DNA from: Lentisphaerota bacterium
Lineage (GTDB): Bacteria; Verrucomicrobiota; Lentisphaeria; Oligosphaerales; JABHEG01
Reading direction: 5' to 3'
Length of the DNA stretch: 64,000 nt
Assembly: GCA_018676675.1 (NCBI GenBank)
Contig: JABHEG010000204.1
Coordinates: forward strand, 1-64,000
Position numbers and translations under genes: made by a program
Part shown: in pieces, positions 45,713 to 54,661 of the stretch
Layout: the number at the start of each line of letters is the position of its first letter
Numbering within the stretch: position 1 is the first letter of the stretch
The notes under the pieces: model-generated
What the model was told of the DNA's origin: nothing
The model's input: only the letters and a program-made list of their open reading frames with translations
Database searches by the model: none

Positions 45713-47224
45713 TCAGTGGGTCGGGCGCAACTGCGGGAACAGGATCACATCACGAATGGACTCAGCTCCAGTGAGCAGCATCACCAGTCGGTCAATCCCC
45801 ATCCCCATCCCACCGGCCGGAGGCATGCCATGCTCCAGAGCCGTGAGGAAGTCCTCGTCCAGGCGTTCGTGTTCATCGCCCCCTGCATCCACAGCCATGG
45901 CCGCCTGTTCCTCAAACCGGGCACGCTGGTCCGTCGGGTCATTCAGCTCGGAATACCCGGGAGCAATTTCCTGGCCATTGATCTCCAGCTCAAAGACATC
46001 GACGACGCTCGGGTCGTCCTCACAACGCTTGGCAAGCGGGACGAGTTGAGCAGGAAGGCGGGTCACAAATGTGGGCTGAATCAGCGTCTTTTCGATGGTC
46101 TTCTCGTAGACCTCGTGAGTCACATCCAGATCGGACATGGCCGGATCAAGGTCCAGGCCCATGCCGGTCGCCCGTTCTCGCCGCTCCTCCGGGGTGACCT
46201 CATACCAGTCAGCACCGCCCTTCTCACGCACCAGATCGGCATACGCAACACGACGCCAGGGGCGCTCCAGATTGATGATAACGTCATCCGCATGCTCAAT
46301 CTGGAGTGTGCCAAAGACATCCTGCGCGACTGTGGTAATCAGTTCCTCGACCAAATCCATCATGACACGACAATCGCCATAGGCTTGATAGATCTCGACC
46401 ATCGTGAACTCGGGGTTGTGGCGGCGCGACAGCCCTTCGTTCCGGAAATTACGGTTGATCTCATAGATGCGCTCAAAGCCACCGACGAGCAATCGCTTCA
46501 GATACAGCTCCGGGGCGATCCGCATATACATTGGGCAGTCAAGAGCCGCGTAGTAGGTCTCGAAAGGCTTGGCGGCCGCTCCTCCTGCAAGATGCTGCAA
46601 CATCGGGGTTTCCATCTCGAGGAAGTCCCGTTCATCCAGAAACCGGCGGATGCGCTTGATGATGTCACACCGCTGCTTGAAGAGAGCCCGGACCTCTCTG
46701 TTACTCACCAAATCCAGATAGCGTTGTCGGTACCGCCGTTCGATATCCGTCAGCCCATGCCACTTCTCGGGCAACGGGCGCAGCGACTTGGCCAGTAGCC
46801 GGAACGACTCGACCCGCAGGCTGACCTCACCCATGCGCGTCGTAAACATCACACCCTCAACCGACAGAATGTCCCCAATATCCAGCGCCTTGAACGACGC
46901 GAATGCACCTTCACCCAGCCGGTTCTTCTGCACGTACAACTGGATCCGGTCGTCCTGATCCAGAACGTCGGCAAAGATGGACTTTCCCATCTTGCGCATG
47001 GCCATCAGACGCCCCGCAAACGCGAAATGGAGCTCGGCCTCGTCGCCTTTCTCCGCATGCGCGGCACGAGCGGCAGTCACAGAGCTGATCCCGTCAACAC
47101 GGCCCCCATAGGGGTCGACGCCCTGTTCTTTCAGAGCCGCCAGTTTCCCTATCCGCTGGTCGCGGATGTCGGTTGGGTTCAGTGCCTCCTGCTCCGGTCT
47201 CGCGCTATCCTGTTCCTGTGTCAT
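45713..47224 (-). CDS. lysS: lysyl-tRNA synthetase, class II
   Basis: Charges tRNA-Lys with lysine using ATP. The 503-residue length is normal for LysS. The N-terminal OB-fold anticodon-binding domain (about 65-175) includes FAGRLMAMRKMGKSIFADVLD. The class II motifs follow: motif 2, ERIYEINRNFRNEGLSRRHN, near residue 260, and motif 3, GMGMGIDRLVMLLTGA, near 475, with the usual C-terminal ILFPQLRP. It is the first gene of a close run with MoxR, DUF58 and the transglutaminase; whether it shares their transcript is not certain. Confidence 0.97.
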   Translation of the reverse strand: MTQEQDSARPEQEALNPTDIRDQRIGKLAALKEQGVDPYGGRVDGISSVTAARAAHAEKGDEAELHFAFAGRLMAMRKMGKSIFADVLDQDDRIQLYVQKNRLGEGAFASFKALDIGDILSVEGVMFTTRMGEVSLRVESFRLLAKSLRPLPEKWHGLTDIERRYRQRYLDLVSNREVRALFKQRCDIIKRIRRFLDERDFLEMETPMLQHLAGGAAAKPFETYYAALDCPMYMRIAPELYLKRLLVGGFERIYEINRNFRNEGLSRRHNPEFTMVEIYQAYGDCRVMMDLVEELITTVAQDVFGTLQIEHADDVIINLERPWRRVAYADLVREKGGADWYEVTPEERRERATGMGLDLDPAMSDLDVTHEVYEKTIEKTLIQPTFVTRLPAQLVPLAKRCEDDPSVVDVFELEINGQEIAPGYSELNDPTDQRARFEEQAAMAVDAGGDEHERLDEDFLTALEHGMPPAGGMGMGIDRLVMLLTGAESIRDVILFPQLRPTH

Positions 47225-47741
47225 TCAACGCTCTCCTGTTCGCTCAGTTCAATCGTGTATCCGGTTTCAGGGTCGTCCGGGCGGCCCATTTCTGACCGGC
47301 CAGTGGGCAACCTGCAATATACTGCCTGGACGGCCTCTGTTCTAACCCGCGCTTCGCGCAGAGGAAGACCGGTGACCGGGCGCACTCGCCTCCGCTATCG
47401 CCCTCGCCCAACGCCTCAGGACACGGATCGAGGACTGCTCAACGACCAGCATAGGCCCGTCTGCTCCAACAACGGACACTGTCAGAACAGACGATCGGGA
47501 TGGGGAGCTTATTGAGAGAATGTCTCGAAAGGGCTCTGACGCGACGGTTGATGGTCCGCGAGTCATTGTCGGGAAGATGGGTGTCGGCCGGTCTCGGAGG
47601 GAGCCATGGGGAGAACTGCCGCCGCTCCCGCCGATTCTCCCCTTCCTCACTGCCCAATGACGGCCAGTTGCCCCTGAACAGCTTCCGGCACGGACATGAC
47701 TGAACTGGGAAGGCAAAACCGACACCGAGGGGGATGGCAGG
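47225..47741. other. intergenic region, nothing clearly supported
   Basis: A gap of 517 bases upstream of lysS and downstream of the MEMO-AMMECR1 gene. One plus-strand frame is open after a TGA near 47371 (ALASAIALAQRLRTRIEDC, then DGELIERMSRKG) to about 47659. It has no start codon in its first part, no ribosome site and no family similarity. The region presumably carries the lysS promoter. Confidence 0.5.
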
Positions 47742-49265
47742 TCAGTGTTCCTCGTCCTCACCGAAAGCAAATGCCTTGTAGGTCTCAACGCGCACAAGCT
47801 TCGGGTCACGCCAGGCGTTCACCGGCATTTTTCCCTTCAGGCACAGACGGGAAAGAAACTGCATCTTGCCCGGAATCTGGTCCCATACCTGCGGGAGATA
47901 CGTTGAGCGACGCCCATCTTCAGTGGACAGAACGACCCCGTGAATCCCCGGCTTCAGCTTGCGCATGAGATCCTCCGCATCCGTGAAGGCCATCGGGACG
48001 GGTTGCGTGAGGACGCTCACCTCAAAGTGAACATCACGGAGTTCACTCTCCTCGAGTTTGGGGAATCGGCGATCCTTAAACGCTGCGCTCAGGGCGTTCT
48101 GCTGCACGGCCTGAACCAGGGGATGGACTGGGAATATGTTCCCTATGCAACCGCGCAGTTTTCCACCTTTAGTCAACGTGACAAAACACCCCAGTTTCTC
48201 GGTCAGGGTGGAAGAGTAAAGGGGGAGCTTGGGAAGTTCGACGTCCCGCAAGGCAGCTGAGACCGAACGGCGAGCCAAATCGAGAAGCAGCGTCTGCTCT
48301 CCGCTGCTCACCGGATCACCCTCAAAATCCGGACGTTTCGGCGCAATCGCCATCCCGTCCTGAGCCGATGTGTGCGGATCAATAAAGGCCACGCAGCCAT
48401 ACCCCACGATCCGAGCTTCACGATTCCTGGTCGCGTCACCCGAGTTCCTGTAGTCAATGAGCACCGGCTTCCAGGAGCGCCGTTTGGCGATCTCCAGCAG
48501 AACGCCGACGGGGGCCTTCCCGCACAGTTCCTTGCCCGAGACAGCCTCGCCATCCAGCTCAAGAATCGCGTCAAGGCACCCGCGGTCAGCAGCGGTTGCC
48601 GCCGCGTAGGTCTTGTCGTGAGAAAGGTCGCTGCTGACTACGAGGACTGTGTTCTTGTCGTCAAGTATAGGCAGCAGGGCTTCGGCGATTCGCTCGGCGT
48701 TCAGTTCCTGCCCCAGCACAATCGGGATCAGCGTAAAGGAAGCAAGTCGGCGCTGGAGGAACGGGAGCATCACCTCCAGAGAATGCTCCTTCTGGTGAGC
48801 CTTGGGTAAGCTGGCAAAGAAACCGTACTTATCCCGGAGCTCGCCGGCCACTGAGTCGATCGGGATATCGCCAAGAGCATTACGGTATGCATCAACGTCC
48901 AAAATTGACCCGCCGCCCCGCATGCGAACGCGGTGCGCGGGAGCCATCACAACAACGCGTTTCGTCCCCTCAGGGATCTGGCGGAACCCCTGAGCGGCCA
49001 CGACGCCGGAGTAGCGATAGCCCGCGTGAGGAGAAATGATCGCTCGAACCCGTCCCGGGGCAAGCGTTGCCGGAGGCTGCATGAGCAAGGTGTCAACCAG
49101 AACAGTGAGTTTGGTGGGATCCGCGGGATAGAAGCTCCCCTGAACGGTTGGCTGGCGCACGCGCAGTGCGTCGGCTGACGGCTCCGCTGCGGCGGCCCAC
49201 GATCCGCTTCCCCAGATGGTCGCCAGGGCACTCACTCCAATGAAAGTCCGGATCATTGCTCTCAT
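47742..49265 (-). CDS. exported MEMO-AMMECR1 fusion (AmmeMemoRadiSam proteins B and A)
   Basis: A protein of 507 residues. A signal peptide (about 1-28, FIGVSALATIWGSGSWAAAAEP) is followed by a MEMO domain (about 37-300). The metal-ligand pattern of MEMO is present: ISPHAGYRYSG near 90, APAHRVRM near 118 and CGKAPVG near 248. An AMMECR1 domain (about 325-500) has the hallmark GKLRGCIGNIFP and FPKLEESELRDVHFEVSVL. In many bacteria these two occur with a radical SAM enzyme; none is seen here. Export is unusual for the family. It begins five bases after the PqqD-domain gene, so it is probably the last gene of that operon. The biochemical role is unknown. Confidence 0.92.
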   Translation of the reverse strand: MRAMIRTFIGVSALATIWGSGSWAAAAEPSADALRVRQPTVQGSFYPADPTKLTVLVDTLLMQPPATLAPGRVRAIISPHAGYRYSGVVAAQGFRQIPEGTKRVVVMAPAHRVRMRGGGSILDVDAYRNALGDIPIDSVAGELRDKYGFFASLPKAHQKEHSLEVMLPFLQRRLASFTLIPIVLGQELNAERIAEALLPILDDKNTVLVVSSDLSHDKTYAAATAADRGCLDAILELDGEAVSGKELCGKAPVGVLLEIAKRRSWKPVLIDYRNSGDATRNREARIVGYGCVAFIDPHTSAQDGMAIAPKRPDFEGDPVSSGEQTLLLDLARRSVSAALRDVELPKLPLYSSTLTEKLGCFVTLTKGGKLRGCIGNIFPVHPLVQAVQQNALSAAFKDRRFPKLEESELRDVHFEVSVLTQPVPMAFTDAEDLMRKLKPGIHGVVLSTEDGRRSTYLPQVWDQIPGKMQFLSRLCLKGKMPVNAWRDPKLVRVETYKAFAFGEDEEH

Positions 49266-49270
49266 CGTTA

Positions 49271-49732
49271 TTACCGTTCTGCCCCGATGGACTCTATTGA
49301 CTCATCCTGCCCGCTCTCTTTACGGCGAACCAGGAAAACGAACTCCCTTAGCATAAGCGCTTTGACCAGATGAATCACACCCAGTTCCGCTCGTTCCTTG
49401 TCCCACTCAAACTCCGTGGCCATTTCGTCGGCAACGTTGCGAAGAGTCGCCCCGTCCCTCAGGGAGTGAGTAAGGACAAACTCACCATGCTGGTCCAAGA
49501 GGAGCCGCCTTCTCTGGTTCAGTTTGAACCACCGCCCAAGCCAACGCTCGGCAGGAAATACGTGGCGCCGGATCATCACCATCAGTTCGCCGTTGGCGGC
49601 CCGATGCTGCTCCAGGCTCGGGTGTGCGTGCACCTCGACGTCCAAGGCACGCTGCACATCGAACTTCGGTTTTGGCAGCTTCGGGTCGGACTTCTTCCGG
49701 CGGAAAGGATTGAACGAGGTAAGAAACGACAT
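49271..49732 (-). CDS. PqqD-domain protein (RiPP recognition-like fold)
   Basis: A protein of 153 residues from MSFLTSFNPFRRKK; an upstream in-frame ATG at 49750 is possible. After a basic N-terminal part, the C-terminal 85 residues fit the PqqD family pattern: RRLLLDQHGEFVLTHSLRDGATLRNVADEMATEFEWDKERAELGVIHLVKAL. PqqD domains bind leader peptides and hand them to partner enzymes. No precursor peptide or radical SAM gene is recognisable here. It lies between the ABC ATPase genes and the MEMO-AMMECR1 gene in the same direction, so a role in recognising the substrate of the ABC system is a reasonable guess only. Confidence 0.8.
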   Translation of the reverse strand: MSFLTSFNPFRRKKSDPKLPKPKFDVQRALDVEVHAHPSLEQHRAANGELMVMIRRHVFPAERWLGRWFKLNQRRRLLLDQHGEFVLTHSLRDGATLRNVADEMATEFEWDKERAELGVIHLVKALMLREFVFLVRRKESGQDESIESIGAER

Positions 49733-49824
49733 CGCTGACACCTGAGCCATTCTGTAGTTGCGCCGCCCATGGCCCCAGCGTCAAGCGGCGTGAGTCAATG
49801 CTCTCTGACTTCGACAGCCCGGTT

Positions 49825-50568
49825 TTAGAGCACTTCCTCGCCGTCCATGGTGCCGACCTGGATCTCAAGTTCGTCCCGCTCCATGATGCGATCCACTTTG
49901 CCGTCGAGAATCCAGAGGACGCGATCTGAATGGCTGAGCATCTTCATATCGTGAGTAGCGGAGATGATCGTCACATTCGATTCGACCTTGAGCTCGTGCA
50001 GAAGCCCGATAATCTCCTCGCCCGTCTTCAGGTCGAGATTCCCCGTCGGCTCATCGGCCAAAATCACCCGTGGCGAGTTTGCCAGAGCCCTGGCGACAGC
50101 CACGCGCTGCTGTTGGCCGCCGGAAAGCTCGAGCGGATGGTGATGTAGACGGTCGCCAAGCCCCACTCGAGTCAACACCTCGCCTGCCCGTTCCTCGGCT
50201 TCCTCGACAGGCAGCCCCGAGAAGATGAGAGGCAGGGCGACGTTCTCGGTAGCCGACATCACAGGAATGAGATTGAACGTCTGAAAGATGTAGCCCATGT
50301 TATTGCAGCGCATGTAGGCCAGTTCACGCTCAGAAAGCTCGGCAATATCCTGCCCATTGAGGAAGATCTTCCCACCGGTAGGGTTGTCGAGGCCACCAAT
50401 CATGTTGAAGAATGTGGACTTGCCGGAACCGGAAGGCCCCATGATAGACAGGAACTCGCCCTCATAGATGTCAGCCGTCACGCCGTCAAGGGCCTTCACC
50501 ACCTCGTCTCCCAGGCGGTAGTGTCGTTCCACGTCTTCAGTATGGATAACTACGGGGTTAGTGGACAT
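49825..50568 (-). CDS. ABC transporter ATP-binding protein, LolD/MacB type (second)
   Basis: A protein of 247 residues. The ATG at 50568 overlaps the end of the preceding ATPase gene by 11 bases and has a GGAG site, indicating coupled translation. All ABC motifs are present: Walker A GPSGSGKST, Q-loop FQTFNLIP, signature LSGGQQQRVAVA, Walker B VILADEPTGNLD and switch histidine SATHD. It belongs to the family that energises FtsX-like permeases for lipoprotein release or peptide export. With two ATPases and two FtsX-type proteins in the operon, a heterodimer or two separate pairings are both possible. Confidence 0.95.
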   Translation of the reverse strand: MSTNPVVIHTEDVERHYRLGDEVVKALDGVTADIYEGEFLSIMGPSGSGKSTFFNMIGGLDNPTGGKIFLNGQDIAELSERELAYMRCNNMGYIFQTFNLIPVMSATENVALPLIFSGLPVEEAEERAGEVLTRVGLGDRLHHHPLELSGGQQQRVAVARALANSPRVILADEPTGNLDLKTGEEIIGLLHELKVESNVTIISATHDMKMLSHSDRVLWILDGKVDRIMERDELEIQVGTMDGEEVL

Positions 50569-51364
50569 TGCTGACGTCTCCGACCTGGATGTCGATGTTG
50601 GCCCGGTCCTCGATTCGGTCGCAACGACCGTCCCGAATCCAGACGACACGATCACACTTATCCAGCATCTTCATATCGTGTGTGGCGGATATTACAGTCA
50701 CGCCCATCTCCTCTGTCAACCCCACGAGCAGCTCAATAATTTCTTCCCCGGTCCGCACGTCGAGGTTAGCCGTGGGCTCATCGGCCAGGACAATTGCCGG
50801 TCGATTGGCCAATGCGCGGGCAACCGCAATACGCTGCTGCTGCCCCCCTGACATCTGCGATGGCTTGTGGGTCAGGCGATGGCCAAGCCCAACAGCCTTG
50901 AGAATCTCACCCGATCGCTCAAACGCCTCCTCGGAAGGAACCCCGGCAAAGGTCATCGGCAACATGACGTTCTCGAGACACGTCATCACGGGAATCAGAT
51001 TGAAAGACTGGAAAATGTAGCCGATCTTGCGGCAACGCAGCCACGCCAGTTCGAATGCGTCGAGCTGCGCGATGTCGACCTCATCGATGAAGACCTTGCC
51101 TGCACTGGGCTTGTCCAGTCCCCCGATCATATTGAAAAACGTCGACTTGCCGGAGCCGGAAGGCCCCATGATCGCGAGGTACTCGCCCGCATAGACGGAT
51201 AGATCGATTCCACGCAGAGCATGGACCTCGATCTTGCCCATTTGGTAGACCTTCTTCACACCTTGCGCATGAACAACCACGCGACGGGCCGCAGTCTGCT
51301 CATCGAAGTAAAGGAAGTCTCGAGCGTCCTTGTTGCTCAGTGTTGCACCAGTCGGCATGCTCAT
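50558..51364 (-). CDS. ABC transporter ATP-binding protein, LolD/MacB type (first)
   Basis: A protein of 268 residues taken from the ATG at 51364 (MSMPTGATLSN); a longer frame to 51400 is unlikely. Walker A GPSGSGKST, Q-loop FQSFNLIP, signature MSGGQQQRIAVA, Walker B IVLADEPTANLD and SATHD are all intact. An N-terminal stretch of about 35 residues precedes the ATPase core, unlike its neighbour. It is about half identical by eye to the next gene, so the two may derive from a duplication. It lies 48 bases after the FtsX-type permease gene. Confidence 0.95.
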   Translation of the reverse strand: MSMPTGATLSNKDARDFLYFDEQTAARRVVVHAQGVKKVYQMGKIEVHALRGIDLSVYAGEYLAIMGPSGSGKSTFFNMIGGLDKPSAGKVFIDEVDIAQLDAFELAWLRCRKIGYIFQSFNLIPVMTCLENVMLPMTFAGVPSEEAFERSGEILKAVGLGHRLTHKPSQMSGGQQQRIAVARALANRPAIVLADEPTANLDVRTGEEIIELLVGLTEEMGVTVISATHDMKMLDKCDRVVWIRDGRCDRIEDRANIDIQVGDVSNVH

Positions 51365-51412
51365 AGTTCCCGATCTCACGGCCCGGGCTCGTCTTGGCAC
51401 CGGGACTCCATA

Positions 51413-52537
51413 TCAGACATTCGTGCGCAACGCGTCCGCCGGCACCATCCTGGCGGCGACCGTGGCCGGGTAGATGGCGGCCACGATGGACAGGACAGTG
51501 CCCGAAAGCACAGACTGAACACCACACCCAAACAGATGCACGAACGGCGTGCTCTCAAACAACATCACGACTCCGGTACTCAGCATGTAGGCGATAAAGG
51601 GAACCACAAAACCGAGAACAGTCCCAATCACGGATCCCAACACGCCGATGAGAAAACTCTCGATGAGGAAGAGCTTGACCACGAAGCCGGAAAGCGCCCC
51701 AAGACACTTCATTGTCCCGATCTCACGGATGCGCTCAGTCACGGACATCAGCATTGCGTTCGCGATCCCGATGAGCGTCACCAGCATCGAGACCACCGTG
51801 ATCCAGATCTGCCGAGCCCGTTCCTGCGCCTTGCGTTTGAGGACCTTGGCCTTCTCCTCCTCGCTCAGTTCAGTGGTGAGGGAGGAATAGACGGTCTGTG
51901 AGTTCAGCGCCGTCAGTTCGTCGGCATCGTAGCGACCGTGGAAGTAGTCCAGCACAACCGGCTGGCGCATCGTTTCCAGCCATCGGCTGAGTTCCGCAGC
52001 CGCCACCGGGGGAAAGACCTCGTGGGGCAGCAGCAGGAGGTGAGAATCCCGGAACAGTTCCTCCAAGCTCGTGACATGCGTATACGACGGTCCCGAAAAC
52101 TGCGTCGGCAACGAGGACTCGCTTGCCGTCAACGACTCGGCCTGCGTATAGAAAACCCGGATAGAGCCGGCATCGGCTCGGTCAGCGATCCGGGCAAACA
52201 GGCGCTCCTTCTGCGCCGAATCCAGCTTCCCGGACACGATCACGGAGAGTGTGTGTTCCTTGAATGTCCCGACCTCCTCCTCGACCAGCTTCATAAGGCG
52301 GGTCACCTCGGTCTTGGTCCGGTTCTCGTCGGCAAGCCCTGATTTCAGCCCTTCGCCGGTCAGCACGGACATCAGGAAGGCAATCCCCAACACAACCCCG
52401 CTCATGGTGATCAGTGATCGCCCAAGCCGAATTTTCAGCCCGCGCAGGGTAATCCGAATAGCAATCCCCCAAGGCAGAATCACCTGCTCTCGGGTTCTGC
52501 CCTCGGGGACGATGGCTTCGCCGGATTGTTCAGTCAT
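51413..52537 (-). CDS. FtsX/MacB-type ABC permease
   Basis: A protein of 374 residues. One N-terminal helix (SLITMSGVVLGIAFLMSVLTG) is followed by an outer domain of about 180 residues and three C-terminal helices (IWITVVSMLVTLIGIANAMLMS, LIGVLGSVIGTVLGFVVPFI and VLSGTVLSIVAAIYPATVAARM). The phrase VTERIREIGTMKCLGA is the coupling-helix motif typical of FtsX/LolE/MacB permeases. It would be energised by one or both ATPases encoded just downstream. The outer domain is not similar to LolE by eye. It lies 54 bases downstream of the OPT-like gene. Confidence 0.92.
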   Translation of the reverse strand: MTEQSGEAIVPEGRTREQVILPWGIAIRITLRGLKIRLGRSLITMSGVVLGIAFLMSVLTGEGLKSGLADENRTKTEVTRLMKLVEEEVGTFKEHTLSVIVSGKLDSAQKERLFARIADRADAGSIRVFYTQAESLTASESSLPTQFSGPSYTHVTSLEELFRDSHLLLLPHEVFPPVAAAELSRWLETMRQPVVLDYFHGRYDADELTALNSQTVYSSLTTELSEEEKAKVLKRKAQERARQIWITVVSMLVTLIGIANAMLMSVTERIREIGTMKCLGALSGFVVKLFLIESFLIGVLGSVIGTVLGFVVPFIAYMLSTGVVMLFESTPFVHLFGCGVQSVLSGTVLSIVAAIYPATVAARMVPADALRTNV

Positions 52538-52591
52538 GGGTCGTCGTTCCGTGTTGTCCCAAAGGTCTGCCGCCTGACCGGCCTCGAGGCC

Positions 52592-54595
52592 CTACAGAGG
52601 CAAGCCTGAAATCGCCTTCGTGATCAGCGTTACAGCAACACATGCCATACCTATGAGCCCTTCGCCGACCAGATAGCCGGCCATGACAATGGGCAGGACA
52701 CGCAGGACACGTTGGCGCCCGAACCTCTTGTGGAGGTAAAAACGGGCGATCAGCGCCCCTATGATCTCAAGAATGAAAACATGGCAGCTGTGCCCGAGCC
52801 CGCGTACGAAGCCGTAAACGAACATGATCGGCGCGCCGAACTGCCGCAAAATCGTGAACATGGCTGTGGTCGTTATGGTCCCGGCAAACAGGATCATCGG
52901 CTTAAAGGACTTCTCGAACATGGTCTCAACGAGGCCATCACCAGTTGTTGCCGACCAAAGGATGAGCGAACGCTTGATGCGCAGATCCCACATGATCTCA
53001 GTATATGGGAACACGGCCGACGGGATCTCGGATGAGTGCCAGATAAACCCCCAGAAAACGAACCCCAGAAGAATCGACAACGGTTGACGCATCAAGTCAG
53101 CTTTGATCAGGCTGGTGAACTTGGTCCCGGTCAGCTCTTTCACTCGGAAAGACATCGCCATTCCGCCGTAGTTCTCTTCGGGGTTGGGGGCCAGCCACAC
53201 GCTGAGTCCCTTCGCACCCGAAAGGAGGATGACACTCTCACGCACAAACGGGATGTCAACATGCTGTCCGTTCACGGCGATGAGACGAGCATTGAGATAG
53301 GATTCAAGCGGAGTGAAGAAGAAGACAAAGAAGATGAGGAATGCCATGGGGAACTGGGGAACAAGTACCTTCCATAATGCAACGAATGCAGCACCGGCAA
53401 TGAAGTACCCCACCACACAGAGCTTCAGCGACCAGTCTCCGCGCCCGGGAGGCACAGCCCAGGGATCACTGCGGTCCCCAAACAACTCCTTCTGCTGCTC
53501 GCGCTTCTCTTTTCCGCTCTTGTAGAACGCCTTGGCCGTCTGAAAAATGCTGACCAGGGCGATCCCAAGCGTACACCCCAAGCCGAAACTGAAGTAAAAA
53601 TCGATGCTGTTGGCGATACTTGTGTCCACCGTTCCCATGCCGGGCTGCCAGGTCGTCAGTACGCCGGAGTGAACCAGAATTGGGTTCAGGATGAAGGTGA
53701 CAATGATGGCCAGCCCAGTGCCCATGATGCCCCACCAGGGAATGATCATACCCGTGATAACCAGGGAAAGGTGCCAGGTGATTCCCGTGGGAACGGCAGG
53801 CAGAATGCTCTCGGTGATGGTCGTACTGTCATACCACGGAATGGGGAAAATCATCATCGGTTTGGCGAGAAATGCCCCGGTGATGACGGGCAGACCGATG
53901 TAGAAAATACCGAACGCCAAGCCAATCATCGTGCCGGACGAAAACGCTCGCCATTTCCAGGCATTCTCTTTGTCACCCGCGTCAGCAATGGCCATGGAGC
54001 CCTGAGCCGCGATGGGGGCAAACGGGAACGGCAAACGCTCAAGGTCGGACGTCACTCGGAACAGCGCGTAGCCAAGCGTATAGCGTTTGATAAACGCGAG
54101 AACCCACGTCCCAAGCCCGAAGACAAAGAACGGCATGAGCCAGTCCTTGTGCAAGAACGTCCTCTCAGTAATCGCTGGGGAATCCGCGGGTGGAGCAAAC
54201 CAGGTCGGAAACTGCCCCGCGAGACCAGCACTGAGGACAGCATCACTGCGCACGATGTATGCCCGATACACGAATCCCCCGAAAACCCCGCCATGAGCAG
54301 CCATCATGGCTCCGGCGACGCCGAGAAGGAGTACCACCTCCTGACGATTCATCGTCTTCAACGCTCGACGGCTGATCTCCGAGAAGATGATCAACGTCAC
54401 CCACGAGGCCGCGCCGAATCCCCCGCCATTCAGCAGGTTGAGGTAAATCGCGCCGGGCAGCATCAGGACGCCGCAAAACAGCGCCCCGAGTATGGTCGTC
54501 CACGTGAAGCCGTCCTTATACTCGGTCGGCTCATCAAGGATCGTCCGATACAGCTCCAGCTCTTTGTCTTGTGCAACTCGTTCACGTGCCGCCAC
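52592..54595 (-). CDS. OPT-like multipass membrane transporter
   Basis: A protein of 667 residues from a GTG at 54595, with GGAG upstream. About 14 hydrophobic helices are spread through it, starting FTWTTILGALFCGVLMLPG, and there is no signal peptide. Gly/Pro-rich turns such as RLPFPFAPIAAQ and VRGLGHSCHVFILEIIGAL are characteristic of the oligopeptide-transporter superfamily and its planctomycete relatives. The OPT family imports peptides or metal-peptide complexes. It is embedded between the two FtsX-type genes and looks functionally linked to them. The substrate is unknown. Confidence 0.7.
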   Translation of the reverse strand: MAARERVAQDKELELYRTILDEPTEYKDGFTWTTILGALFCGVLMLPGAIYLNLLNGGGFGAASWVTLIIFSEISRRALKTMNRQEVVLLLGVAGAMMAAHGGVFGGFVYRAYIVRSDAVLSAGLAGQFPTWFAPPADSPAITERTFLHKDWLMPFFVFGLGTWVLAFIKRYTLGYALFRVTSDLERLPFPFAPIAAQGSMAIADAGDKENAWKWRAFSSGTMIGLAFGIFYIGLPVITGAFLAKPMMIFPIPWYDSTTITESILPAVPTGITWHLSLVITGMIIPWWGIMGTGLAIIVTFILNPILVHSGVLTTWQPGMGTVDTSIANSIDFYFSFGLGCTLGIALVSIFQTAKAFYKSGKEKREQQKELFGDRSDPWAVPPGRGDWSLKLCVVGYFIAGAAFVALWKVLVPQFPMAFLIFFVFFFTPLESYLNARLIAVNGQHVDIPFVRESVILLSGAKGLSVWLAPNPEENYGGMAMSFRVKELTGTKFTSLIKADLMRQPLSILLGFVFWGFIWHSSEIPSAVFPYTEIMWDLRIKRSLILWSATTGDGLVETMFEKSFKPMILFAGTITTTAMFTILRQFGAPIMFVYGFVRGLGHSCHVFILEIIGALIARFYLHKRFGRQRVLRVLPIVMAGYLVGEGLIGMACVAVTLITKAISGLPL

Positions 54596-54661
54596 GGTGG
54601 TTTTTCTCCGTCAGCGTTGCATACATTGCCGTCAAAAGGCTCAATCGGTTCGCGTCGCCTG

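Noticed and set aside
47379..47659. Small plus-strand gene in the lysS upstream gap
   Set aside because: It has no start codon in the first part, no ribosome site and no known family.
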